Source of the DNA: an uncultured Oceanospirillales bacterium | GTDB lineage: Bacteria; Pseudomonadota; Gammaproteobacteria; Xanthomonadales; SZUA-36 | Length of the DNA stretch: 64,000 nt | NCBI GenBank assembly: GCA_913055655.1 | Contig: CAJXKA010000004.1 | Coordinates: forward strand, 284,829 to 348,828 | Reading direction: 5' to 3' | In this document: piece by piece, positions 35,007 to 43,025 of the stretch | Layout: every line of letters starts with the position of its first letter | Numbering within the stretch: position 1 is the stretch's first letter | The notes under the pieces: generated by a model | Seen by the model: the letters and a program-made list of their open reading frames with translations, nothing else | What the model was told of the DNA's origin: nothing | Database searches by the model: none | Position numbers and translations under genes: made by a program

Positions 35007-35819
35007 ATGCCTTATCGCCACGCCCACTGGTGGGTCGCCATGGTGGCGGTCGTCACGGTCGCCGGGTTCTGGGATTCCTACTTCATGAAGTTCGGCGAGG
35101 CCAACGCCGCCTTCCATGCACATGCCTTTTCCGCCTCGGCCTGGATCGTGCTGGTCGGCGTCCAGAGCTGGGCCATCCACCACGGCCATCGCACCTGGCA
35201 CCGAACCCTGGGCAAGTGCAGCCTGGCGCTGTTTCCGCTGATGATCGCCAGCTTCGTCGGCATCATCAACGTGTCGGCCGCGGGCTTCATCGCCGGCGAC
35301 ATTCCGTTTTACCAGCGGTTTGGCCCGGTGTTCGGTTGGGCAATGATGCTGGCGCTGATTGCGTATATCGTCGTGTTCACTCAAGCGCTGAGGCATCGGC
35401 GCAACGTCTGGTGGCATGCCGGTTTCATGCTCACCACGCCGTTCATCCTCTGGGAATCACCGTTCAGCCGGGTGATCGAACGCTGGGTGCCGGGGCAGCG
35501 GATCACCGGCCCTGAAAACATTGACCTGATCGGCCACCAGATCGCCTTCTGCATGGCGATGGCGGTGGTGTTCGCGCTATACATCGGCTGGCGGCACGGA
35601 CGACGTGGTTGGCCTTTCGTCGTGGTGGCGGCGCTGATCACGGTACAGGCGCTCGGCATGTACCTGATCGCGCCGACGGGCGCCTGGCGCGCCGTGTTCA
35701 CGGTCTACGCCCAGGTGCCGCCGCCAGTTACTGTTGGCATCGGCCTGGCGCTGGGCGTCATTGCGGGCCGGTACGGCTGGCGTTTTCCCGCCTCGCCTAC
35801 TACGAGGCGCAGTCCTTGA
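35007..35819 (+). CDS. Multi-spanning membrane protein, function unknown
   Basis: 270 residues with about seven hydrophobic segments (about 8-25, 45-62, 75-95, 110-130, 140-160, 180-200, 210-235). Conserved-looking His and Trp positions (HAHWWV, AFHAHAF, HHGHRTWHR) near the membrane could bind haem or metal, but no family motif is certain. Its end overlaps the convergent gene at 35800-36177 by 20 bp. Function not assigned. Confidence 0.75.
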   Translation: MPYRHAHWWVAMVAVVTVAGFWDSYFMKFGEANAAFHAHAFSASAWIVLVGVQSWAIHHGHRTWHRTLGKCSLALFPLMIASFVGIINVSAAGFIAGDIPFYQRFGPVFGWAMMLALIAYIVVFTQALRHRRNVWWHAGFMLTTPFILWESPFSRVIERWVPGQRITGPENIDLIGHQIAFCMAMAVVFALYIGWRHGRRGWPFVVVAALITVQALGMYLIAPTGAWRAVFTVYAQVPPPVTVGIGLALGVIAGRYGWRFPASPTTRRSP

Positions 35820-36177
35820 TGGCCGCGCGGTGGGCGCGGCCCGCGGCATTGGTTCGTTTCAACAGGCCCGTGGTGGGCTCGCCCAGGCGTTCTGCCTGTG
35901 CGTCGCTGGCCGCGCTCCAGGCAGCGGCCATGTCTTCACCCTTTTCTCGTCGGGCCATGTAGTCAGCCCCAATCGCATCGTAGAGCTTGAAATCATCAGC
36001 GTTGAGCTGCTCGCCCAGGGCCTTACTGGCGCAATCACAAACGGCCTGGTCTTGCGTCACTGGCAGGCACATGGCGTTAACACCCGCGCCTTCATCCGAC
36101 AGGGCATTAATCGGTTGCGCGATGGCCAACATGGAGGCAAGCGCGATTAAACGGTACCGGAACTTGGCGCGGTTCAT
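35800..36177 (-). CDS. Periplasmic hypothetical protein with signal peptide
   Basis: 125 residues. A signal peptide (1-26, ending INA) is followed by a short helical, Cys-bearing domain (CLP, CDCAS, KDCAS: four cysteines, two possible disulfides). No family recognised. Transcribed away from mazEF, and its tail overlaps the membrane-protein gene. Confidence 0.7.
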   Translation of the reverse strand: MNRAKFRYRLIALASMLAIAQPINALSDEGAGVNAMCLPVTQDQAVCDCASKALGEQLNADDFKLYDAIGADYMARREKGEDMAAAWSAASDAQAERLGEPTTGLLKRTNAAGRAHRAAIKDCAS

Positions 36178-36226
36178 GGCAGGTCCATCTCCTGTTCAGG
36201 TGAATGCGGAGAATAGCACTGTGCGT

Positions 36227-36565
36227 TCAGATGCCCAGCACCAACGCCAGGCCGGCATCCACTTTCGTCATCGAGTCACGCCCCAGTGACTTGAGTCGCG
36301 CCCCGAAGTATTGGCGATCGAGCGTAATCAGCTGTGACACGTTGACGACCGAAGCTTTCGGCAGGCCGGAAGCCTTTCGGGAAAGCCGGACATTTCCCGG
36401 GGCCTCGGCCAGGGCCAGGTTGGAGGTGATGACGGCGACAATGGCGGTGGCGATGCGACTGTTGTTGAAGGGGTTCGACTGGATCACCAGCACCGGCCGC
36501 CGGTAGCCCGGCCCCGAACCGGCCGGGTTGGGCAGGTTTGCCCAGTGGATCTCACCACGTTTCAT
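36227..36565 (-). CDS. mazF: MazF/PemK-family mRNA interferase toxin
   Basis: 112 residues from ATG 36565. KRGEIHWANLPNP, YRRPVLVIQSNPFNN and VAVITSNL match the MazF SH3-like fold with the conserved Arg and the TS region of the RNase site. Cleaves mRNA at short sequences in known members. The start overlaps the end of mazE by 14 bp, giving coupled translation. An alternative ATG at 36580 would overlap more. Confidence 0.88.
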   Translation of the reverse strand: MKRGEIHWANLPNPAGSGPGYRRPVLVIQSNPFNNSRIATAIVAVITSNLALAEAPGNVRLSRKASGLPKASVVNVSQLITLDRQYFGARLKSLGRDSMTKVDAGLALVLGI

Positions 36566-36788
36566 GGTCGAGACTTGCAAGCTGCGCCCGGGTGAACGCT
36601 TCGTCCAGGGTATCGCGGTTTTCCCCGTGTACCCGGTCCAGGTGCGCCGTCACTGAATCCGAGCCGTGTCGATCCAGGTAATCTTTCAGGGCTTCGGCAT
36701 ACAGCTGGCTGCGGGGCACACCACGTTCACGGGCAAGCCGCTCCGCAGCCTCGAACACGGGGTCGGGTATCGAAATGGCAAGCTTCAT
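36552..36788 (-). CDS. mazE: Ribbon-helix-helix antitoxin of the MazEF pair
   Basis: 78 residues from ATG 36788. MKLAISIPDPVFEAAERLARE followed by SRSQLY-like PRSQLYAEALKDYL is a ribbon-helix-helix DNA-binding fold; the acidic C-terminus would wrap MazF. A GTG six bases upstream is an alternative start. Family role: neutralise the toxin and repress the operon. Confidence 0.85.
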   Translation of the reverse strand: MKLAISIPDPVFEAAERLARERGVPRSQLYAEALKDYLDRHGSDSVTAHLDRVHGENRDTLDEAFTRAQLASLDHETW

Positions 36789-36897
36789 GCGCACAGGGTA
36801 ATACCTCGGTCATACCACTACAAGCCAATGTAACCTGGGCGGCCCCTCGGCCGCGAGAGCAAATCGCCCGCAAAGTCGTAGGAGATCTGCGCGAACG

Positions 36898-38049
36898 TTA
36901 CTCCACGAAGCGCGTCAGGGGCACGACGATGTCCAGGCTCGCGCCGTCACGCTGGACCGTGAACAACGCTTCGTCCGGCAGGTCGGTCACGCAGTCGCGA
37001 TCCAGCAGGTCGCGGCCGCCGATCCGCGTGATCACGTCGCCGGCGCGAATGCCGGAACCCTCGGCGGCACTTTTTGCGACGATCTCGTGCACCCGCAACC
37101 CATCGTCCCCGGGCACCAGCACCAGGCCGTGGTGGTCGAGCGGTGGAAAGCCGATGGGCGAGCCCGGCGCCAGCGGCGTGATCCGCACCCGGTCGGTCAC
37201 GCCATCGAACGTCCACGTGAAATGTCGCATCACTTCGCCGCCCAGCAACTGGGTGCCGCGGGTGCTTTCCAGGATGGGTTGATCCAGCTCAAAGCTGGCG
37301 AACCGGACCTTGCCTGCCGCCCGCGCGGCGTCGCTGCGTTCGACCCGGTCGATCTTCAGCGCGGCGCCGGCCGGGACCGGGGGCGACAGGGTATCGACGC
37401 GATCCAGGCGGTGGATTTTCAGCACCGTGCCGCCGGCGCCGTTGTCCACCAGCAGGCGGCGGTCATTATTGCCGAATGTCACATCCAGCCAGGGCCGTTC
37501 GTCCGGGCCATCGGTCGAGAAGACCATCGCGCCGTCGGGCCTGGGCAGTCGGCCTTCATCCAGGCGGATCTCGCCTGCCGCGTAGTCCAGCGTCACCAGG
37601 TAGTCGCCGAAGGCGTCGAAATGCAGGATGCCATCCACCGGGCGGCCCAGCGCCATGGCGAGATGGTCGAGTTCGCGCAGGCGGGTGGGCAGCCGGTTCC
37701 AGGTGACCGGGCCGGCGGTGGCCTCGACCAGGTTAACGCGGTCACCGCGATCAAAATCACGGTTCGAGACGCGTTCCAGGCTGTCCGGGTCGACCACGGT
37801 GGCCTCGTTGCCGGTGTCGTAGATGAACCACAGGGTGCGGTCTTGCGGGTAGCCTTCGCGGTCGGCCAGCGTGACCGGCACGAAGAAGAAATTGCGGCAC
37901 AGCTCGGTCGGCACAACACGGCTTTCACTGGCCGTGGCCGGGCCGCTCGCCGGCTCCCCGGCGAGGGCCGTTGGCGAGGTGGCGGCGACCAGCCCCATGA
38001 ACGCCGCCCCGAACCGGGCCGCCAGGTGAACCGCGTCGCCGCGCGCCAT
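36898..38049 (-). CDS. Retropepsin-like aspartyl protease with C-terminal PDZ domain
   Basis: 383 residues with an N-terminal signal peptide (to about residue 30, TALAG). Lobe 1 has IYDTGNEATVV (the DTG catalytic motif); lobe 2 has LLVDNGAGGTVL, in which Asn replaces the usual Thr/Ser, so activity is uncertain. Residues 310-380 are a PDZ domain (LRVHEIVAKSAAEGSGIRAGDVI). Similar clan-AA/PDZ proteins are periplasmic. The DUF305-LVIVD gene lies 10 bp upstream on the same strand, so they may be co-transcribed. Confidence 0.8.
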   Translation of the reverse strand: MARGDAVHLAARFGAAFMGLVAATSPTALAGEPASGPATASESRVVPTELCRNFFFVPVTLADREGYPQDRTLWFIYDTGNEATVVDPDSLERVSNRDFDRGDRVNLVEATAGPVTWNRLPTRLRELDHLAMALGRPVDGILHFDAFGDYLVTLDYAAGEIRLDEGRLPRPDGAMVFSTDGPDERPWLDVTFGNNDRRLLVDNGAGGTVLKIHRLDRVDTLSPPVPAGAALKIDRVERSDAARAAGKVRFASFELDQPILESTRGTQLLGGEVMRHFTWTFDGVTDRVRITPLAPGSPIGFPPLDHHGLVLVPGDDGLRVHEIVAKSAAEGSGIRAGDVITRIGGRDLLDRDCVTDLPDEALFTVQRDGASLDIVVPLTRFVE

Positions 38050-38059
38050 ATCGCCGGCC

Positions 38060-40297
38060 TCAGTCCGCCGCGTCGTCCCGCGCGGCCTGGTCGGCCCGTG
38101 CAGCTTCCACCACCGGGTTGTCCGGCCAGGTCACCGGAAACTGCTGCTGCGGGTTGAACACGCCGCCCTCGTCGGCCAGGGCCGCGGCGGCGATTTCGTT
38201 GTCGCTCAGGTACTCGCTGGGCAGCAGCTTCAGCACGTCCAGGCCGCGGGCAATCTCGGTGCCGTAGATGTAGCCGTTGTACCAGTAAGTGGACCAGTAC
38301 CCACCCAGCACCAGTTCGTCGGCATCCAGCGGGCCGCGGTCGAAGTACGCGATCTCCACCGGGTTGGCCGAATCCGTGAAGTCGATGACCGACACACCGC
38401 CCTGGTACCAGGCCTGCACGAACAGGTCGCGCCCGGGCACGGGCACGATGGAGCCGTTGTGCGCCACGCAGTTTTCCGATTCGCCCTGCGGGGCGGGCAG
38501 CTTGTAGTGGCTGCGGTATTCCAGCTTGCCATCAACGATGTCGTAGATGGCATCGGCGCCCCAGGTGACCGGGTCCCACGGCCGGCAGCGGGCGCGACCG
38601 CCGCCGCCCCATTCGTCGGTGAAGATCACCTTGGTGCCGTCGTTGTTGAAGGTGGCGCTGTGCCAGTAGGCGAAGCCGGTGTCGCTGACCACGTCCAGGC
38701 GCTGCGGGTCGAGCGGGTTGCTGATATCGAACAGGATGCCGTTGCCCGAACAGGCGCCGGCAGCCAGGTGCTTCGACGGGAAGACCGTGATGTCGTGGCA
38801 CTCGTCGGTCTGCGTGGTTTCCTGGGTGTCGTCACCGTGATCGCCGCCGCGCCACAGGCCGGCCAGGGCGCCGGTTTCCGGGTCGGCGAACACCGCCGGG
38901 CTGGCCACGATGCGGGCCTTCGCCGGCTCGGCCACCGGGATCTCGATCACGTCGATGCGGAACAGCGCGGTGCGCTCGTCACCGGGCAGTTCGTCGAAGC
39001 AGCCTTCCATTTCCTCGGCCTCGCGCACCACCGAGGTGCCGGAGTTATAGACCACGATTTTGCCCGGGCTGGGCCCGTCGGCCGCCGGGCCGGAGACCAC
39101 CGAGTGGGTGTGCGAGCCGCGACAGGTCTGCACCGCGCCCACCTGCACCGGGCGCGCCAGGTCGCTGATGTCGAAGATACGCAGGCCGCGGAAACGTTCT
39201 TCGCTGACGTCCTCGTCAATGCCCTCCAGGCCGCAGTCCAGCCGCCCCCGGGTCTGCTCGACCGACATGATCAGCAGGTCGCCGACAATCGAGACATCGC
39301 CCTGGCCACCGGGACAGACCACGGAAGTCAGTAGCGCCGGTACGCCGTCCGCCGCCAGCCGGTACACGTTGAAGCCGTGGTAGCTGCCGGCCACCAGGAT
39401 GTCATCGCGGAAGGCCATGTCGGTGTTGGCGAAGCTTAGCAGCGGGGCGCGCTTCTGTTCGTCCTCGGGGAACTTCGGCTTGATCTTGCCCGGCTCCTGT
39501 TCGACCGCTTCATCCTGTTTCGGCTTCGAACCCCGCCCGTCCGGGTTGGCGGGGTCGATAAAACCGGCCGGCTTGGGCAGCGACGCGACCAGCGCCATGT
39601 TCAGCGCCGCTTCTTCCGCGTCGTCATAGCCGGCCGCCAGGTGCGCACGTGGGTCATCCGACAACCCGGCCAGCAGCGCGCTCATGCGCTCGATCTCGGC
39701 GGCCTGGTCATTGTTGACGTCGTTGGTGAACTCGAACAGCACCGGGTCGTAGGCCGAGCCGGGCTGCTCCAGCAGGTCTTTCACCATGGTCAGCGCCCCG
39801 TCGTGATGACGGATCATCAGCTCCAGGAACAGGCGGTCAAAGTCCGTGCCCCTGGCCGCGGCCAGTTCGGCCATCTGCTCCGGCGTGGCCATGCCCGCCA
39901 TCTGGTGGGAGACGTGCATGGCATGCGCGTCGTCCGGGTCCGCCACCGCCAGGCCACGGTTGCTGAGCCATTCCTGCATGAACGCGATTTCGTCCGCCTG
40001 CGAGGCGTCGATGCGGCTGGCCACGTCGACGATGGCCGGCGTGTTGGTGCGATCGGCCACCAGCGCCACCATTTCCACGGCCTGCTGGTGATGCGGGATC
40101 ATGTCCTGCATGAATTTCACATCGTCGGCCGAGTACGACGAATCGGCGATGGCGATGGCCTCGTCGGCACTCAGCGTCCGCACCGGCTGTCCGGGGGCGC
40201 CGGGGTGGACGATGGGATGCCCGCCGGTGGTGTCCGCCTCGCCGGCACAGGCCGTGGCGGCAACGAGCAGGGCGAGCGCGGGGGCAAAGCGAGTCAT
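38060..40297 (-). CDS. DUF305 domain fused to LVIVD-repeat protein, lipoprotein
   Basis: 745 residues from ATG 40297. A lipobox (VAATAC) marks a lipoprotein. Residues 40-210 are a DUF305 (ferritin-like, His-rich) domain: DMIPHHQQAVEMV and LMIRHHDGALTMV. The remaining 500 residues form a beta-propeller of LVIVD-type (for example LRIFDISDLARPVQVG and DISNPLDPQRL). DUF305 proteins are linked to copper or metal stress in some bacteria. The fusion is unusual, but both domains occur in surface proteins. The in-frame ATG at 40378 is upstream of the true signal and is rejected. Confidence 0.8.
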   Translation of the reverse strand: MTRFAPALALLVAATACAGEADTTGGHPIVHPGAPGQPVRTLSADEAIAIADSSYSADDVKFMQDMIPHHQQAVEMVALVADRTNTPAIVDVASRIDASQADEIAFMQEWLSNRGLAVADPDDAHAMHVSHQMAGMATPEQMAELAAARGTDFDRLFLELMIRHHDGALTMVKDLLEQPGSAYDPVLFEFTNDVNNDQAAEIERMSALLAGLSDDPRAHLAAGYDDAEEAALNMALVASLPKPAGFIDPANPDGRGSKPKQDEAVEQEPGKIKPKFPEDEQKRAPLLSFANTDMAFRDDILVAGSYHGFNVYRLAADGVPALLTSVVCPGGQGDVSIVGDLLIMSVEQTRGRLDCGLEGIDEDVSEERFRGLRIFDISDLARPVQVGAVQTCRGSHTHSVVSGPAADGPSPGKIVVYNSGTSVVREAEEMEGCFDELPGDERTALFRIDVIEIPVAEPAKARIVASPAVFADPETGALAGLWRGGDHGDDTQETTQTDECHDITVFPSKHLAAGACSGNGILFDISNPLDPQRLDVVSDTGFAYWHSATFNNDGTKVIFTDEWGGGGRARCRPWDPVTWGADAIYDIVDGKLEYRSHYKLPAPQGESENCVAHNGSIVPVPGRDLFVQAWYQGGVSVIDFTDSANPVEIAYFDRGPLDADELVLGGYWSTYWYNGYIYGTEIARGLDVLKLLPSEYLSDNEIAAAALADEGGVFNPQQQFPVTWPDNPVVEAARADQAARDDAAD

Positions 40298-40507
40298 TTG
40301 ACGGATACGGGTGCGGTGGCTGCGGGGCCGGTGTAGCGATGTCACGTATGGCGGTCCTTGGTGTTTGACGGACGACACCTTACCGCCAAATCTTCACCCT
40401 GTGTATCGAACCATGGCTTCACGGGCGCTTCACCCGCACTTGATTGGCCCTTGACGGGCCGGGGTCCATCCTACAACTCCCCTGATATCCCCAATCGAGG
40501 AGTAACC

Positions 40508-41089
40508 ATGAAATTCCGGCTCACATTTCTGACCCTGGCCGCTGCCGCGCTGGCCATTCCCGCATCCACCCTGGCCGGTCCGCCCGCACATGCGAAAGGC
40601 GGCCCGCCGGCCCAGGAAACGATCGTTGACGTGGCCGTGGCCACCCGTGACGCCCTGAACGGACTGGGCGAAGACGCACCGTTCACGATCAACACCATCG
40701 TCGGCGTGGTCGCCGGCGACCCGGCGCTGCTGGACGCGCTGACCCGCCGCGGCCAGCGCACGGTGTTCGCGCCGACCGACGAAGCTTTTGCGAACCTGGA
40801 AGCCACGCTGAACACGCTGTGCCTGAGCATCGGCGACCTGTCGATGGAGCAGGTACGTACCGTGGTCAGCTACCACGTGCTGAACGGTCGCCGTGATTCC
40901 GGCGAAGTGCTGGGCAGTGACCAGCTGCGCACCATCAATGGCGGATTCCTGTGGCAGTCAGGCGGTACGCTGACCGACGCGGTCGGCCGTGACGCCAACA
41001 TCATCTATGTCGACGTGGAAGCCGATAACGGCATCATCCACGTGATCGACGAGGTGGTGCTGCCGTTCGTGCCGCCGAGCAACTGCTAA
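40508..41089 (+). CDS. Fasciclin (FAS1) domain secreted protein
   Basis: 193 residues from ATG 40508, preceded by GAGGAG 6 bp upstream. Signal peptide 1-23 (ASTLAG). A FAS1 domain follows: TVFAPTDEAFANL (H1), VSYHVLNGR (the YH motif) and NIIYVDVEADNGIIHVIDEVVLP (H2). FAS1 proteins mediate adhesion or matrix binding outside the cell. A strong terminator lies 25 bp after the stop. Confidence 0.88.
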   Translation: MKFRLTFLTLAAAALAIPASTLAGPPAHAKGGPPAQETIVDVAVATRDALNGLGEDAPFTINTIVGVVAGDPALLDALTRRGQRTVFAPTDEAFANLEATLNTLCLSIGDLSMEQVRTVVSYHVLNGRRDSGEVLGSDQLRTINGGFLWQSGGTLTDAVGRDANIIYVDVEADNGIIHVIDEVVLPFVPPSNC

Positions 41090-41114
41090 CCCGAAGCTGA
41101 CGCTTCACCTCGTT

Positions 41115-41146
41115 GCGGGGCCCACCCTCCGGGGCCCCGCTTTTTT
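41115..41146 (+). terminator. Rho-independent terminator after fasciclin gene
   Basis: A perfect 9-bp GC stem (GCGGGGCCC / GGGCCCCGC) with an 8-nt loop is followed by six T residues. Confidence 0.9.
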
Positions 41147-41240
41147 CTACACCGGGAGGGAACCGGGGGGAGAAGGGCCCAGTTGTTCCATCCATGAACG
41201 TGCCGTAGCATCACCTTGATATGGACACCTCCGGCGCCCC

Positions 41241-41951
41241 ATGATCCTGAATCGCCTTGGCAAGGCCATCCGCCAACAGGACTGGTTCACGGTGTTGCTC
41301 GAGATCGTGATCGTGGTGATCGGCATCTTCGTCGGCCTGCGCGTTGACGACTGGAACGAAGATCGCAAGCACCGTGCGCAGGACGCGGTCTACCTGGAAC
41401 GCCTGGGTGATGACCTGGTGACCATGAGAACGCAGCTCCAGGCGCGCATGGACGACCGCCAGCAGCGCCGCGACCGCATGGTTCGCGCGGTCCGCGCGCT
41501 GGAGCGCTGCGAAGACAACCCGGAAACGCGTGCTGACCTGAAAGTGGCGCTGGACCAGTACCAGGTGTCGCCGGGCATCAATATTCTTGATGCCACCTAC
41601 AACGAAATGGTGGCCTCGGGGGCGTTGGTTCGCCTGGACAACGCGGCACTGAAGACCCGGATCGCGTCAACCTTCTCGGAGCTGAATCGACTCAACGAGT
41701 CGATCGCCGGCATCCGCATCTCCATTCCCGTCGTGGACGCCATCACCTGGCGCCACGTGACCTACACCATGGACGACCGTGACCGCTTTTCCGCGATCGT
41801 CGACATCCCGGCGCTGTGCGACAACGTCGAGATGCGAAACGCCATTATTGAGATGGTCGACATCCAGGCCGATGGTGGCGGTTTCACCGGGAACACGTTG
41901 AAGGAGGTGGAGGCCTTGTTACCCCTGCTCCCCGGCGTTGCTACAGACTGA
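41241..41951 (+). CDS. DUF6090-like single-pass membrane protein
   Basis: 236 residues. One membrane helix (about 17-36: WFTVLLEIVIVVIGIFVGL) is followed by the VDDWNEDRKHRAQ motif typical of DUF6090-type proteins, then a helical periplasmic or cytoplasmic part. Function unknown. It ends 11 bp past the start of the convergent acyltransferase gene's last codons (overlapping ends). Confidence 0.75.
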   Translation: MILNRLGKAIRQQDWFTVLLEIVIVVIGIFVGLRVDDWNEDRKHRAQDAVYLERLGDDLVTMRTQLQARMDDRQQRRDRMVRAVRALERCEDNPETRADLKVALDQYQVSPGINILDATYNEMVASGALVRLDNAALKTRIASTFSELNRLNESIAGIRISIPVVDAITWRHVTYTMDDRDRFSAIVDIPALCDNVEMRNAIIEMVDIQADGGGFTGNTLKEVEALLPLLPGVATD

Positions 41952-43011
41952 TGGTCACACCCTTACGGTGCAGCAACCAGGCAATGGCCCAGAACAGCGC
42001 CACGTGCAGTAGTGCGTAGGCCAGTGAGGCGTTGACCTCGGACATCACCGACGACAGCCCGCCATACAGCCAACCCGTCGGCGACTTGCCGCCGATCACG
42101 ACCAGCCCGTAGGTCTTCACCCAGACGATACTCAGCACATAGATGAACAGCGGGTTGCGGCCCATCACGGCGAAGGCGTTCAGGATGGGTCCTGATGCGT
42201 GCAGCCTATCCAGGGCATTCAGCAGCAACAGAACCCCGATGGCAGCGCCGGTGGTGATGAGCACGAATGGCGGGGTCCACAACGACTTGTTGATCGGCAG
42301 CACCTGGTGCCAGGCCAGCGCGGCGATCACGCAGGCGATGCCGGCGATGGCCACCCTGGTTTTGGCCGCTGTGCCTGCGCCGCCGCCCATCAGCACACGC
42401 GTCACTTCGAAACCCGCCATGATGCTGACAATCGACGGCAGCGTGCTGAGCAGGCCTTCGGGGTCGAAGGCGATGCCCAGGCCGCTCCACATGTGGTTGG
42501 CGCCCAGCACCGCCAGGTCGATGGTTCGCACCAGGTTGCCCTCCAGCGACCACGGCTCCGGCACGGTGACCATCAGCGCCCAGTAGCCCAGCATCAGGGT
42601 GGCGGCGATGGCGGCGCGCCACCGGCCCGGCAGCCAGCAGATGAACGCCGCCGCGCCATAGGCCAGGGCAATGCGCTGCAGCACGCCCAGGATGCGCCAT
42701 TCGACCGGGCTGGACGTGAACGGATAAGCGTTTAACGCCACGCCAATCAGGAACAGCAGGGCGGTGCGCTTGAGGATCTTCTTCGCCTGCGTGCTTTTTG
42801 GCAGCTCGCCCGCCCGCCGACTGGACAGGAACAGCGCCGCGCCGACCATGAACATGAAGAACGGGAAGATATAGTCCGTGGGCGTGGCGCCGTGCCATGG
42901 CGCGTGACGCAGCGGCGCGTAGATATGCGACCAGGAGCCGGGCGTGTTGACCAGGATCATCGCGGCGATGGTGAAGCCGCGCATGGCGTCGAGAGCGAGT
43001 GAGCGTTTCAT
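41941..43011 (-). CDS. DUF5009/HGSNAT-like membrane acyltransferase
   Basis: 356 residues from ATG 43011 (an ATG at 43029 adds six). About ten membrane helices. The opening RSLALDAMRGFTIAAMILVN and TPTDYIFPFFMFMVGAAL are characteristic of bacterial homologues of heparan-alpha-glucosaminide N-acetyltransferase (NagX/DUF5009), which acetylate sugars across the membrane or act in amino-sugar use. No catabolic operon lies beside it. It overlaps the HTH-TPR gene's downstream end only slightly (about 15 bp of spacing), so co-transcription is likely. Confidence 0.8.
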   Translation of the reverse strand: MKRSLALDAMRGFTIAAMILVNTPGSWSHIYAPLRHAPWHGATPTDYIFPFFMFMVGAALFLSSRRAGELPKSTQAKKILKRTALLFLIGVALNAYPFTSSPVEWRILGVLQRIALAYGAAAFICWLPGRWRAAIAATLMLGYWALMVTVPEPWSLEGNLVRTIDLAVLGANHMWSGLGIAFDPEGLLSTLPSIVSIMAGFEVTRVLMGGGAGTAAKTRVAIAGIACVIAALAWHQVLPINKSLWTPPFVLITTGAAIGVLLLLNALDRLHASGPILNAFAVMGRNPLFIYVLSIVWVKTYGLVVIGGKSPTGWLYGGLSSVMSEVNASLAYALLHVALFWAIAWLLHRKGVTISL

Positions 43012-43025
43012 TTTTAGTGATGGGG

